From: an uncultured Lachnospiraceae bacterium
GTDB taxonomy: Bacteria; Bacillota; Clostridia; Lachnospirales; Lachnospiraceae
Length of the DNA: 64,000 bases
Direction of reading: 5' to 3'
Assembly (NCBI GenBank): GCA_947589305.1
Contig: CANQAP010000005.1
Span: forward strand, 1 to 64,000
The position numbers and the translations under genes were made by a program. The notes under the pieces are model-generated. The model had not been told where the DNA came from and did not search any database. It saw only the letters and a program-made list of their open reading frames with translations. The first letter of the stretch is position 1. Each line of letters opens with the position of its first letter. Below, piece after piece: positions 8,810 through 18,210 of this stretch.

Positions 8810-10084
8810 CTATACCTCGTCAATGGCTTTTCCGATATCGTGCCGCATGTATTTGTTATCAAATTCCACCCATTCTGCCGCCCGATACGCATTGTCTCTC
8901 GCTTGCTTCAGATCGTCGCCTTTTGCCGTAATACCTAGCACACGTCCTCCGTTCGTAACGATCTTACCGTCTTTCCGTGCCGTACCGGCATGAAACGCAT
9001 AGTATCCGTCCTGATCCCGGAACCGTTCCAATCCTTTGATCTCAAACCCCTTTTGATAGGAGACCGGATAGCCGTCGGACGCCAGAACCACGCAGACCGC
9101 CGCATTGTCTTCAAACTGCAGATCGATCTGATCCAGTGTTCCGTCCATACATGCCTCCATAACCTCGATGATATCATTTTTCATCCTCGGCAAAACCACC
9201 TGTGCTTCCGGATCGCCAAACCGGGCATTGTATTCCAGCACCTTTGTTCCGTTTGGCGTGATCATCAAACCGCAAAACAAAATCCCGACAAAATCTCTTC
9301 CTTCCGCTTTCATTGCCGCCATCGTCTTTTCATAAATTTCTTTTTGACAGAACGCATCGATCTCTGGCGTATAAAACGGACTTGGTGAAAATGTTCCCAT
9401 ACCTCCGGTATTTAATCCTTGGTCACCGTCCTTTGCCCGTTTATGATCCTGCGCGGATGTCATTGTTTTAATGTGGGTACCGTCACAATATGCCAAGACA
9501 GAGACTTCCCGTCCGGTCATAAATTCCTCGATCACCATCTTATTTCCGGCATTGCCAAATTGTTTATCCAACATGATCGTTTTGACACCGTTCTTTGCTT
9601 CTTCCAAAGTATTACAGATCAACACGCCCTTTCCAAGCGCCAGACCATCCGCTTTTAATACGATCGGGAACTGCGCCTGTGTCTCCAGATAACGAATGGC
9701 AGCATCCGCATGTTCAAACGTTTCATATGCCGCAGTCGGAATGTTATATTTTTTCATCAGGTCTTTTGAAAATGCCTTCGATCCTTCTATGATCGCCGCA
9801 TTTTTACGCGGTCCAAATACGCGAAGTCCGGCGGCTTCAAATTCATCTACAATACCGCCAACCAACGGATCGTCCATACCGATGATCGTCAGATCAATCG
9901 TCTCTTTCTTGGCAAATGCAACCAGATTTTCAAAATCCATAGCCTGTATATTGACACACTCTGCCAATTCCGCAATGCCTGCATTACCCGGCGCACAATA
10001 TATTTTATCCACTTTTGGGCTTTCACTTACTTTCTGTACAATGGCATGTTCTCTGCCGCCGCTGCCAACTACTAAAACTTTCAT
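8810..10084 (-). CDS. purD: Phosphoribosylamine-glycine ligase
   Basis: PurD (GAR synthetase) joins phosphoribosylamine and glycine with ATP in step two of purine synthesis. The 424-residue protein begins with the typical VLVVGSGGREHAI nucleotide-fold motif and contains an ATP-grasp core (KADGLALGKGV, EFMTGREVSV) and the GLNTGGMGTFSP and ARFGDPEAQ signatures. Length is normal. AAGGAGG stands 7 nt before the ATG. It is the last gene of purM-purN-purD, 25 nt after purN, and is followed by a strong terminator. Confidence 0.98.
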   Translation of the reverse strand: MKVLVVGSGGREHAIVQKVSESPKVDKIYCAPGNAGIAELAECVNIQAMDFENLVAFAKKETIDLTIIGMDDPLVGGIVDEFEAAGLRVFGPRKNAAIIEGSKAFSKDLMKKYNIPTAAYETFEHADAAIRYLETQAQFPIVLKADGLALGKGVLICNTLEEAKNGVKTIMLDKQFGNAGNKMVIEEFMTGREVSVLAYCDGTHIKTMTSAQDHKRAKDGDQGLNTGGMGTFSPSPFYTPEIDAFCQKEIYEKTMAAMKAEGRDFVGILFCGLMITPNGTKVLEYNARFGDPEAQVVLPRMKNDIIEVMEACMDGTLDQIDLQFEDNAAVCVVLASDGYPVSYQKGFEIKGLERFRDQDGYYAFHAGTARKDGKIVTNGGRVLGITAKGDDLKQARDNAYRAAEWVEFDNKYMRHDIGKAIDEV

Positions 10085-10109
10085 ATGCGTTCCTCCTTGG
10101 AATCTTTTC

Positions 10110-10706
10110 TTACCTTACCCTGCCGTTCGCGATCATATCAATCGCCTGCGGCAGAATCTGCCACTCTGCCTGTTCCATGACACGCCGTTGCAAGCTTTCC
10201 GGCGTATCTCCGTCTTCTACCGGAACCGCTTTCTGTAAAAGGATCGGTCCGGTATCGGTTCCTTTATCCACGAAATGAACTGTGGCTCCCGTGATCTTCA
10301 CGCCTCTTTTTAAAGCCGCCTCATGTACTTTTAATCCGTAATATCCGGTTCCGCAAAATGACGGTATCAGAGACGGATGAATGTTGATAATACGGTTCTC
10401 ATAACGGTCAATGATCTCTTCCGGTATCACGACTAAAAATCCTGCCAAAACGATCAGATCAACCGCATAAGCGTCAATGGTTTCCAATAATGCCCGATTA
10501 AATGCCGCCCGGTCGTCATAATCTTTTGGCGATACACAACACGCAGGCAGATCCGCCTGTTTTGCGCGCTCCAACGCTTTAACGCCGTGATTATTACTGA
10601 TCACCACCGCGATTTCCGCATTGGTGATCGTTCTATCTGCAATCCGATCGATGATCGCCTGAAGATTCGTTCCGCCGCCAGACACCAATACTGCAATCCT
10701 TAGCAT
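10110..10706 (-). CDS. purN: Phosphoribosylglycinamide formyltransferase
   Basis: PurN transfers a formyl group from 10-formyl-tetrahydrofolate to GAR. The 198-residue protein shows the N-terminal [11 protein letters not shown] motif, a [10 protein letters not shown] segment, the catalytic [10 protein letters not shown] motif and a downstream [17 protein letters not shown] signature containing the His and Asp of the active site. The ATG overlaps the end of purM by 7 nt (ATGCTAA), so translation is probably coupled. Length is typical. Confidence 0.98.
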   Translation of the reverse strand: MLRIAVLVSGGGTNLQAIIDRIADRTITNAEIAVVISNNHGVKALERAKQADLPACCVSPKDYDDRAAFNRALLETIDAYAVDLIVLAGFLVVIPEEIIDRYENRIINIHPSLIPSFCGTGYYGLKVHEAALKRGVKITGATVHFVDKGTDTGPILLQKAVPVEDGDTPESLQRRVMEQAEWQILPQAIDMIANGRVR

Positions 10707-11725
10707 ACCGTTACCCCTTTATCTCCTTTCTCAACCGTTCCGACTATATAAGCCATCTCTCCGGCAGCCTGAATGGCATCCAATGTTCTGCCTGCATCTT
10801 CTTTTGCAACCGTCAAAACCATCCCTAAGCCCATATTATAAGTATTATACATCATGTTCTCTTCAATCTGCCCGTTTTTCTGAATCAATCTAAAAATCGG
10901 CGGGATCGGATACGCATCTTTTTGAATGACCGCACGTGTTCCTTCCGGCAGCATCCGCGGAATGTTTTCATAAAATCCGCCGCCGGTAATATGGCTGCAT
11001 CCTTTCACCGTAATATTCGCTTCCTTCACAGAACGCAGGGCTTTTACGTATATTTTTGTCGGCTTTAACAACGCGTCTCCTAAAGTCGTTCCCAATTCGT
11101 CATAATAGGTTCTTAAAGATTCCTGTGTCATTTCAAATACTTTACGTACCAGCGAAAAACCGTTGCTATGCACACCGCTTGATGCAATTCCGATCAAGGT
11201 ATCTCCCGCCTGTATATCCGCACCGGTGATCAGATTTTTCTCGTCTACCACGCCAACGGCAAAGCCAGCCAGATCATACTCATCCAGCGGATAAAATCCC
11301 GGCATCTCTGCAGTCTCTCCGCCGATCAAAGCCGCTCCCGCCTGTATGCAACCTTCGGCTACTCCGCTGACAATGGCAGCTATCTTTTCCGGGTAGTTTT
11401 TTCCGCATGCAATATAATCAAGGAAAAACAAGGGTTCTCCACCGGCACAGGCAATATCGTTCACACACATTGCCACACAGTCAATACCAACCGTATCATG
11501 CTTATCCATTAAAAATGCCAGTTTTAATTTTGTGCCGACACCGTCCGTTCCGGACACCAAGGTCGGTTTTTCCATATCTTTCCATGCACTCATGGAAAAA
11601 GCGCCCGAAAAACCTCCGATATTTGTCAAAACCTCCTGCCGCATCGTTTTGGCAATATGCTCTTTCATCAGTTCTACGGACCGATATCCAGCTTCAATAT
11701 CCACTCCGGCGTTTTTATAATCCAT
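10700..11725 (-). CDS. purM: Phosphoribosylformylglycinamidine cyclo-ligase
   Basis: PurM (AIR synthetase) closes the imidazole ring using ATP. The 341-residue protein starts [13 protein letters not shown] and carries the family signatures [20 protein letters not shown] and the [13 protein letters not shown] segment. AGGAGG lies 8 nt before the ATG. It is the first gene of purM-purN-purD and has its own near-consensus promoter about 50 nt upstream. No purine riboswitch fold or PurR-type box was recognised in the short leader. Confidence 0.98.
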   Translation of the reverse strand: MDYKNAGVDIEAGYRSVELMKEHIAKTMRQEVLTNIGGFSGAFSMSAWKDMEKPTLVSGTDGVGTKLKLAFLMDKHDTVGIDCVAMCVNDIACAGGEPLFFLDYIACGKNYPEKIAAIVSGVAEGCIQAGAALIGGETAEMPGFYPLDEYDLAGFAVGVVDEKNLITGADIQAGDTLIGIASSGVHSNGFSLVRKVFEMTQESLRTYYDELGTTLGDALLKPTKIYVKALRSVKEANITVKGCSHITGGGFYENIPRMLPEGTRAVIQKDAYPIPPIFRLIQKNGQIEENMMYNTYNMGLGMVLTVAKEDAGRTLDAIQAAGEMAYIVGTVEKGDKGVTVC

Positions 11726-11770
11726 TGCCTGCTCCTCCTATTCATGCGCTTGTTTCATATCAACAGAAAC

Positions 11771-11799
11771 ATTATAGTGTAAGAACTTTTATTTGTAAA
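11771..11799 (-). promoter_or_regulatory. Promoter of purM-purN-purD
   Basis: TTTACA (11799-11794), a 17-nt spacer and a perfect TATAAT (11776-11771) on the minus strand. The expected start lies about 40 nt before the purM ATG, which leaves little room for a riboswitch. Confidence 0.85.
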
Positions 11800-11900
11800 G
11801 CAAGGACTCGGATTCCTTTTTTGAAATCATATATTCCCAATCAATGTACACAATTTATTAACATTTTTTTCAAAATATTCATACTTTTTTTGCCCGACTA

Positions 11901-11909
11901 TGATATAAT
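11901..11909 (+). promoter_or_regulatory. Extended -10 promoter of the GGDEF gene
   Basis: TGATATAAT (11901-11909) is an extended -10 with no good -35. The implied leader of about 110 nt contains a small hairpin (CAGC-CTGAA-GCTG, about 11946-11958). I found no cyclic-di-GMP riboswitch motif in it. Confidence 0.65.
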
Positions 11910-12027
11910 ACCTCTGTAAGTGTAAAATTGTGTTACGTGTATCGACAGCCTGAAGCTGACGACATAGAATAATAGGCAAAACATCAAGAATACTACTTGG
12001 AATACGATGATTGGGGAGGTACTTCAT

Positions 12028-14349
12028 ATGTCTAAAAAACGATTGACAATCGGGCTTTTTATCTGCCATTTGGACAATGATTACGCATACGATATTTGTA
12101 AAGGTATAGACTATGCAGCAAAAGAATTGGATGTCAACTTGATTATTTTTCCCGGCATGTACATCAATGCCGCTTATAACGACCCGGCAAATGCAAAGTA
12201 TGATTATCAGTATAATTCCGTGTTCTACTATGCAAAACCGGAATCCATAGATGCTTTGATCATATCCATCGGTACGATCGCTACTTTTTTGAATGATGCC
12301 GATACCATGAAATTCTTAGAACGATTTAAGGATATCCCGATTTTGACGTTGGAAGCAGAGTTCCCGGGTTTTCCATCTCTGATCATTGACAGCGCCAACG
12401 GTTTAAGAGATGTGATCAATCATCTGATTTATGATCACCACAAAAAACATATCGGATTTGTCAGCGGCAGAAAAGACAGTGCAGATGCTCAGGAACGTTT
12501 GGAGATTTACAAAGAGACGCTGGCGGCTGCAGGTCTCCCGGTATTGGAAGATTATATCACTTATGGTAATTTTTCGGAATATTGTGAAGATCTGGTAGAA
12601 GATCTGCTGGATTCCCATCCGGAAATCGACGCCCTTTGTTTTGCAAACGATCAAATGGCATTAGGCGGTTATAATGTATTAAAGCGCCGTGGAATTGAAA
12701 TCGGAAAAGATATCGCAGTGACCGGTTTTGACGATGTTCCGCTTGCCTTGGCATTGGAACCTGCTTTGACTACCGTCCGTGCCAATGCCTGTGAATTGGG
12801 ATACCGTTCCGTAAAGGAAGCGATCGCGCTGATCCAGACCGGTTCGATCACCACGTCTGCCCGATTGGATTCGTCTATGATCATTCGGGAATCCTGTGGC
12901 TGTTCGAACGCCGCACATTCTGCCGACGAACATATCCACCTGACAAACGAAAACAAGGAAGCAATGATCCAACAAATTTTGGATACGGTTTTTGTCAATG
13001 ATAAAGATACCTTTATTTATCCGCCTATCTCTGCACTCATGAAAGAATATATCTCTCTTTTGCTGGATACTGTTTTGGACGATACCGTTCAGGATTTTCC
13101 AACCGACCAGTTAAAAGAAATCATCAATCGGTATTGCAATTCTAACATACCGCTTTATTATTCGATCGTGCAACTGAATTATTGTTTTCAGAAGATCGAG
13201 AAGATCATTCTGACCCTGATCCACGATCCGGACAAACGCACTGCCTTCTGTATGACGAACAGTGCCATTTCCATGCAGTTATTAAATGCGGAATCCAGTG
13301 ACCGCTATAATGATAAACACGAATATAAGCTGAATATCTGGACATCCAGCTACATTATCCGTGATACCATGACCAACAGCAATAACACCGAACTGGCGTA
13401 TCAGCAAATTGCCGACAAGTTGCAGAAACTGAACCTGATCAGTTCTTATGTCTACACGATACAGGAAGAAATCGGTCTGAATTCCGATGGCAGTTGGCAC
13501 ATTCCGAACATGCTCCGGCTTCAGGTGTATAATAAAGACGGAGTCACAGTACCACTCACCAAGACGGAATGTATCATACCGATCGAAAAACTATTCGATA
13601 ATGAATATATGCCGCAAAAGCGTAGATTTACTATGATTTTGACACCAATCTTCACCAGTGAAGACCATCACGGCATGTTACTGTGTGAGGCAGATATTTC
13701 CTACTTCCACCATATTTATTCCATCAATCTGGAGTTGGGAACGACACTGAAATATCTGAAAATGTATGATGAACAGCAAAAGACCAATCAGCAGTTGGAA
13801 TATACACTATCCCTGCTGCATGAGAAGAACCGACAGTTGAGTAAGATTTCCACGATCGACGAACTGACCGGACTGAAAAACCGACGCGGCTTCCTGACCG
13901 AAACGCAAGCCATCATTTCATCTTCCATTAATAGCGGACAACGAGCCATCTTACTGTTCGCCGATATGGACAACTTAAAGGCGGTCAACGATCAATTCGG
14001 GCATGAAAACGGTGATTTTGCTCTCCGTACGATAGCCACTGCATTAAAGACCAGCTTACGAAACGACGATATCATTGGTCGAATCGGCGGTGACGAGTTT
14101 GTAGCCTTTGCCTTGCTTGGTAATCAGCAGTCTCCGGAAACCATTTCCAACCGGATTCACCAAAAGCTCGAAATCATGAACGGAAATTCCGATAAGCCAT
14201 ATTATATTGAAGCAAGTATCGGAATCGTTGACTTTATCTGTGAAGAAAGTATTGATATTCAGAAACTGATCAAGCAAGCGGATGATGCTCTGTATGAGAG
14301 CAAACGCAATAAGCGTAAATCAGTATTAAAAGAAGGCTTCCCATCATAG
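12028..14349 (+). CDS. LacI-like sensor / GGDEF diguanylate cyclase
   Basis: A 773-residue cytoplasmic protein with no signal peptide or membrane segment. Residues 1-290 follow the LacI/GalR periplasmic-binding fold (GLFICHLDNDYAYDICKGID at the start, then CFANDQMALGGYNVLKRRG and VTGFDDVPLALAL) but lack the DNA-binding helix-turn-helix. A long middle region and a coiled coil (about 575-605) lead to a GGDEF domain (about 608-770) with an intact GGDEF motif at 687-691 and an RxxD inhibitory site (RNDD) five residues before it. It should therefore make cyclic di-GMP in response to a small ligand, perhaps a sugar (inference). GGGGAGG sits 8 nt before this ATG; an in-frame ATG at 12007 precedes that site and is rejected. 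Confidence 0.9.
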   Translation: MSKKRLTIGLFICHLDNDYAYDICKGIDYAAKELDVNLIIFPGMYINAAYNDPANAKYDYQYNSVFYYAKPESIDALIISIGTIATFLNDADTMKFLERFKDIPILTLEAEFPGFPSLIIDSANGLRDVINHLIYDHHKKHIGFVSGRKDSADAQERLEIYKETLAAAGLPVLEDYITYGNFSEYCEDLVEDLLDSHPEIDALCFANDQMALGGYNVLKRRGIEIGKDIAVTGFDDVPLALALEPALTTVRANACELGYRSVKEAIALIQTGSITTSARLDSSMIIRESCGCSNAAHSADEHIHLTNENKEAMIQQILDTVFVNDKDTFIYPPISALMKEYISLLLDTVLDDTVQDFPTDQLKEIINRYCNSNIPLYYSIVQLNYCFQKIEKIILTLIHDPDKRTAFCMTNSAISMQLLNAESSDRYNDKHEYKLNIWTSSYIIRDTMTNSNNTELAYQQIADKLQKLNLISSYVYTIQEEIGLNSDGSWHIPNMLRLQVYNKDGVTVPLTKTECIIPIEKLFDNEYMPQKRRFTMILTPIFTSEDHHGMLLCEADISYFHHIYSINLELGTTLKYLKMYDEQQKTNQQLEYTLSLLHEKNRQLSKISTIDELTGLKNRRGFLTETQAIISSSINSGQRAILLFADMDNLKAVNDQFGHENGDFALRTIATALKTSLRNDDIIGRIGGDEFVAFALLGNQQSPETISNRIHQKLEIMNGNSDKPYYIEASIGIVDFICEESIDIQKLIKQADDALYESKRNKRKSVLKEGFPS

Positions 14350-14357
14350 GAAGCCTT
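14333..14357. terminator. Shared hairpin at a tail-to-tail junction
   Basis: AAGGCTTCC (14333-14341) and GGAAGCCTT (14349-14357) form a perfect 9-bp stem around a 7-nt loop. The stop codon of the GGDEF gene lies in the loop and start of the second arm, and the dgt stop codon (14356-14358) lies in the end of it, so both converging genes end within the structure. The minus-strand side is followed by CTTTTAAT, the plus side by ATATTATG. Confidence 0.7.
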
Positions 14358-15774
14358 ATATTATGCCGTTCAATTCCTGATAAAGTCCTTTGGCATAGCT
14401 GTCTGTCATACCGCATACCAAATCCGTTACCAGCAAAATCCGCAGATATAGTTTTTCCTCGTCACTTTTTCCGACTGCCTCTGCATGATACCGCTGGACA
14501 TAATTTTGGGAAATCAATGTAACTACCTTTTCATCAATCGTTCCTAACTCTTCTTTGGTATCAAAATAGATGACCGCTTTTACGAACTTGTCTAGCAGGT
14601 ATTCCAGCATATGCCCGGCTGCAATTTCCAACTTGTAGATTGGCTCCGATATGAATGCGTTCCGATACGCAATGGAACCCATCGCCTCGACTAGCCCTTC
14701 GGCATAGGTGCCATAAAACAAATCCTTACTATAAGTTCCGCTCATGATTGCTTCGTAATTTGTGATAAATCCGTAGGTTGCACACTTGATCAAATAATTC
14801 TGCACATTTAACGCCCAATTTTGTATGGCATAGAATTCCGGATTGCCATACTCCCGTTCCAGTGCTTTCTGGTACTGATGCTGTAATTCTTCCAACGGAT
14901 CAAAATAATGAATCACCCAAACCGGACTCTGTTTATTCAACTGCCGCAATTCCCGTTCGAGCATACCATAAGTAATGCACCCCTTTTTTACCGCATCTTC
15001 CAAATCCGCTGTCTTATATGCGATATCATCTGCCGCTTCCAAAATGAAGCTCATCGGATTTCGACAGCCATATGTCCCCGTCGCTTCCTGTATTTCCTGA
15101 AAAACATCCCGGTCCGCATAAAAATATCCCATTTTTTTCCGTTTGATGTCATCGGAATGCGGATCGGATTCCAAGGATGACACCGGATATTTTATAATCG
15201 TACTGAGCAGTGCATAGGTCAGATTCATTCCGTATTCATCCGAAAAGAAATGCAGTTTACTGACCAGACGCAGCGCCTGCGCATTTCCTTCAAACTGATA
15301 AAAGTCCTGCTTCATCTGTTCTGTCAGCATATCATCTATCCGACGTTCGTAAAACTTCAATTCCGGAAGATGTTCCCGAAACCATTGGCGGATAGCGGTC
15401 TCTCCAAAATGCCCGAACGGCGGGTTTCCGATATCATGAATCAGTCCCGCACACTGTAGCACATTGCACATATCGTCTATCATTCTCCAGTTCAGGCTTG
15501 CATCCTTTCCTGCTGCCAAGATGTTTTTTCCAATATTCTGCCCCAAAGAACGGGCAAACGAGGATACCTCCAACGAATGTGTCAACCGGGTTCTGATAAA
15601 ATCACTTTTGTCTAACGGAAACACCTGTGTTTTATCTTGTAATCTACGAAACGATGCACTGCCTATGATCTTCTGATAATCTTTTTCATATTCACTTCTC
15701 AGATCCCGTCCTCCCGACACGGCAGACGCATAACGGTTGCGTCTTTCCGCACAGAGTAATTGATTCCATTCCAT
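14356..15774 (-). CDS. dgt: Deoxyguanosinetriphosphate triphosphohydrolase-like protein
   Basis: Members of this HD-domain family cleave dGTP or other dNTPs to the nucleoside and triphosphate, adjusting nucleotide pools. The 472-residue protein shows the family opening (SASFRRLQDKTQVFPL, RTRLTHSLEVS) and the metal-binding HD motif in GLIHDIGNPPFGHFGE, with further conserved residues in AADDIAYKTADLED. AGGAG lies 5-6 nt before the ATG. A minus-strand promoter (TTGAAT-17-TATACT) lies about 90-115 nt upstream. It converges on the GGDEF gene with only 6 nt between the coding regions. Confidence 0.94.
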   Translation of the reverse strand: MEWNQLLCAERRNRYASAVSGGRDLRSEYEKDYQKIIGSASFRRLQDKTQVFPLDKSDFIRTRLTHSLEVSSFARSLGQNIGKNILAAGKDASLNWRMIDDMCNVLQCAGLIHDIGNPPFGHFGETAIRQWFREHLPELKFYERRIDDMLTEQMKQDFYQFEGNAQALRLVSKLHFFSDEYGMNLTYALLSTIIKYPVSSLESDPHSDDIKRKKMGYFYADRDVFQEIQEATGTYGCRNPMSFILEAADDIAYKTADLEDAVKKGCITYGMLERELRQLNKQSPVWVIHYFDPLEELQHQYQKALEREYGNPEFYAIQNWALNVQNYLIKCATYGFITNYEAIMSGTYSKDLFYGTYAEGLVEAMGSIAYRNAFISEPIYKLEIAAGHMLEYLLDKFVKAVIYFDTKEELGTIDEKVVTLISQNYVQRYHAEAVGKSDEEKLYLRILLVTDLVCGMTDSYAKGLYQELNGII

Positions 15775-15862
15775 TGTTTCTCCTGCCGTTTCCTTTCGGT
15801 CATGTTCCGTTTATGAACATGTATCTTTCACACCGCTCCATATCCTATCGGGTTACCGTTTT

Positions 15863-15891
15863 AGTATATCAAATCCATAAGGTATATTCAA
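15863..15891 (-). promoter_or_regulatory. Promoter of dgt
   Basis: TTGAAT (15891-15886), a 17-nt spacer and TATACT (15868-15863) on the minus strand, about 90 nt before the dgt start. It lies back to back with the sod promoter. Confidence 0.65.
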
Positions 15892-15903
15892 ATCTAAATT
15901 GCA

Positions 15904-15909
15904 TATAAT
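15904..15909 (+). promoter_or_regulatory. Probable -10 element of the superoxide dismutase gene
   Basis: A perfect TATAAT ends 35 nt before the ATG. No convincing -35 hexamer is present 16-18 nt upstream, so strength or activator need is uncertain. Confidence 0.5.
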
Positions 15910-15944
15910 ACCAGCATAGAATCAAAAGAAAGAGAGGAACTACC

Positions 15945-16583
15945 ATGAGTCAGACATTTCCATTTCCATTTGAACCGCTTCCGTATCCTTATTCGGCATT
16001 GGAACCGGCTCTCAGCAAAGAAATACTGGAATTCCACCACGACAAGCACTATAAAACCTATGTAGATAATTTAAACGGAATTTTAGCCGATTTTCCCAAA
16101 CTTCAGGATACTACATTAAGCGAATTGCTGATCCATCTGGATGACCTTCCAAGTGACATTCAGACCGGCATTCGTAATAACGGCGGCGGCGTCTATAATC
16201 ATCAGTTATATTTCCACTGTATGCAGGGGAACGGATTTTGCACGCCGGAAGGGGAATTTGCAAATGCCATTCACCGTGATTTTGAATCACTCGATAATTT
16301 TAACCGTGTATTGACCAACGCAGCCGTCAAACTGTTTGGTTCCGGCTATGCTTGGCTGGTATATGAAAAAGGAAAGCTGTCGGTAGTAACGACTGCCAAT
16401 CAGGATACCCCGATCAGCGATACCCGGCATCCGTTGCTATGTATTGATGTATGGGAGCATGCGTATTATCTGCAATACCAAAATCGCAGAGCCGATTATA
16501 TCGCAAATTGGCTCTCTCTCATCAACTGGGAATATGTCAACAGTATGTTTCAGATGGCAGAAGCACAGGATGAGACCATTTAA
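15945..16583 (+). CDS. Superoxide dismutase (Fe/Mn family)
   Basis: This enzyme converts superoxide to oxygen and hydrogen peroxide. The 212-residue cytoplasmic protein has the expected ligands: a His in FHHDKHYKTYVDNLN, a His in VYNHQLYFHCM, and Asp and His in the signature DVWEHAYYLQYQN. The glutamine in ANQDTP is the arrangement more often seen in manganese enzymes, but metal choice cannot be settled by eye. The second signature differs from the usual NHxxFW (FH replaces FW). AGAGGA precedes the ATG. In an anaerobe it would protect during oxygen exposure. Confidence 0.93.
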   Translation: MSQTFPFPFEPLPYPYSALEPALSKEILEFHHDKHYKTYVDNLNGILADFPKLQDTTLSELLIHLDDLPSDIQTGIRNNGGGVYNHQLYFHCMQGNGFCTPEGEFANAIHRDFESLDNFNRVLTNAAVKLFGSGYAWLVYEKGKLSVVTTANQDTPISDTRHPLLCIDVWEHAYYLQYQNRRADYIANWLSLINWEYVNSMFQMAEAQDETI

Positions 16584-16640
16584 ACATAAAGACTTATGCC
16601 GTTTTGAAAATGTATATTTCAAACGGCATAAGCCTTATGT
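16584..16640. terminator. Long hairpin between convergent genes
   Basis: The core arms CTTATGCCG... (16593-16609) and ...CGGCATAAG (16617-16632) pair over 16 bp with one bulged T, extended outward by ACATAA (16584-16589) and TTATGT (16635-16640). It begins at the sod stop codon and lies 32 nt from the nitroreductase stop. There is no long uridine run, so it may work as a two-way terminator or an RNA-stabilising end. Confidence 0.6.
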
Positions 16641-16671
16641 GTTATCTCAAGAAAACCATCAAAATCTCATT

Positions 16672-17214
16672 TTAAATCAATGTCAATAATTCCGATACTT
16701 CTTTCCGCTTTGGCGCTTCCGGCTGAAAGGATGGATAACCGATCGCAACCAGTGCGGCTATCTGCTGCCCATCCGGAATCGTTATGGTTTCTTCTATTTT
16801 TTTCTCATCAAAAATCCCCATGATCACGGAACCCAGTCCTTTTTCATGCGCCGCCAGACAGAAGGTCTGCGTGGCAATACCTGCATCGAACATTTCCCAC
16901 CGGTCGCCTTTTGATGTCGTAAACGAACCGTCCTTTTCATAACCGGAACGATGTTTCACCATCGTGACCACCACCAATGCGGCACAGTTTTTAATCGTCT
17001 TTGTATTGTATTCAAACCCCAATACACAATGCTCGGCAATGCGATCGATGATTTCTTTGTTTTCGATCACCAGATAACGGGCTATCTGCGTATTTTTCCA
17101 AGACGGCGCATAGGCAGCCGCATCCACTATTTCTTCCAATAAGGCATGCGGTATCTTCTCTTCCGTAAATTTTCTGCAGCTTCTTCTCGTTTTGATACAT
17201 TCAATCGTTTCCAT
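16672..17214 (-). CDS. Nitroreductase-family FMN protein
   Basis: A 180-residue flavoprotein of the NADH-oxidase/nitroreductase fold. The phosphate-binding TRRSCRKFTEEKI segment near the start and the glycine-rich GLGSVIMGIFDEKK segment in the C-terminal half are typical. Substrates in this family range from nitroaromatics to quinones and cannot be told from sequence. The start chosen is the ATG at 17212-17214, preceded by AAAGGGG. It overlaps the end of dusB by 14 nt, so translation is probably coupled. It is the last gene of the lepB-coaX-dusB run. Confidence 0.88.
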   Translation of the reverse strand: METIECIKTRRSCRKFTEEKIPHALLEEIVDAAAYAPSWKNTQIARYLVIENKEIIDRIAEHCVLGFEYNTKTIKNCAALVVVTMVKHRSGYEKDGSFTTSKGDRWEMFDAGIATQTFCLAAHEKGLGSVIMGIFDEKKIEETITIPDGQQIAALVAIGYPSFQPEAPKRKEVSELLTLI

Positions 17215-18208
17215 ATTCAGACCCCTTTCCATCCAACACCAACTGTTGTTCTTTCCATTGCCAAAGCAGTTCTACCAGTTCTTCTCTTGTTTCAACCGCA
17301 TTCACGGCTCCACGTATCTTAGAGGCATTCGGATATCCTACCGTATACCATGAGACATGCTTCCGCATCTCATGTATCCCCGTAAATTCTCCTTTCATAG
17401 CGATCATGCTGTCCAAATGCCGCAAAATCATATCCACCACTTCCGCCACCGGCGGCTTGTCCGGTAGTGTTCCTGACTGTAGCGCCGTTTTTACCTGATG
17501 AAAGATCCACGGATTTCCCTTTGCTCCGCGTCCGATCATAAAGGCATCGCATCCGGTTTCCGCTTTCATGCGGAGTGCGTCCTGAGCCGTAAGGATATCT
17601 CCGTTACCGATGACCGGAATGGATACCGCTTCTTTTACCTGACGAATAATCCCCCAGTCCGCGGCGCCGGCATAATACTGGCTACGTGTACGTCCGTGTA
17701 CTGCAATGGCTGCCGCACCGTTATTTTCCACAATTTTTGCCAGTTCTACAGCATTGACATGTTCCTCGTCCACACCTTTTCGCATTTTAACCGTAACCGG
17801 TATAGCAACGGCTTTCACGATTGCCTGTACAATCTCGCCGGCGAGCTTTGGGTTTTGCATCAGTGCGGAACCTTCTCCGTTCCGAAACACTTTCGGAACC
17901 GGACACCCCATATTGATATCCACAAAATCAAAGCCGATCGCTTCCACACGTTTTGCCATTTCTCCCATCAGATATGGTTCCGAGCCAAACAGTTGCAGAC
18001 CGATCGGATGTTCCTTGACATCCAGCGCCAACAGCGGCGCCGTATTTTTGTTATTGTAATACATTGCCTTGGCGCTGACCATTTCCGTATATAATACATC
18101 GCACCCCTGTTCTTTGCATAACAACCGAAACGGCAGATCCGTGACGCCTGCCATCGGCGCCAATATTAATTTATCCTGAATGTCTATGTTTCCGATTCGG
18201 GCATTCAT
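17201..18208 (-). CDS. dusB: tRNA-dihydrouridine synthase B
   Basis: Dus enzymes reduce uridines in the D-loop of tRNA with FMN and NADPH. The 335-residue protein has the TIM-barrel start LAPMAGVTDLPFRLLC, the catalytic cysteine in NMGCPVPKVFRNGEGSAL, VTVKMRKGVD, the HGRTRSQYYAG motif and the GNGDI and GRGAKGNPWIF FMN-phosphate segments. It starts 2 nt after the coaX stop codon. The coaX-dusB link is common in Clostridia. A second, more divergent Dus-family gene occurs at 39879-40886. Confidence 0.96.
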   Translation of the reverse strand: MNARIGNIDIQDKLILAPMAGVTDLPFRLLCKEQGCDVLYTEMVSAKAMYYNNKNTAPLLALDVKEHPIGLQLFGSEPYLMGEMAKRVEAIGFDFVDINMGCPVPKVFRNGEGSALMQNPKLAGEIVQAIVKAVAIPVTVKMRKGVDEEHVNAVELAKIVENNGAAAIAVHGRTRSQYYAGAADWGIIRQVKEAVSIPVIGNGDILTAQDALRMKAETGCDAFMIGRGAKGNPWIFHQVKTALQSGTLPDKPPVAEVVDMILRHLDSMIAMKGEFTGIHEMRKHVSWYTVGYPNASKIRGAVNAVETREELVELLWQWKEQQLVLDGKGSEYGND

Positions 18209-18210
18209 AT

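Noticed and set aside
12007..12027. Upstream ATG for the GGDEF gene
   Set aside because: It lies before the GGGGAGG site that serves the ATG at 12028; seven extra codons run through that site.
16584..16640. Small RNA gene between sod and the nitroreductase
   Set aside because: The hairpin is explained as a gene-end structure; no separate promoter is visible.
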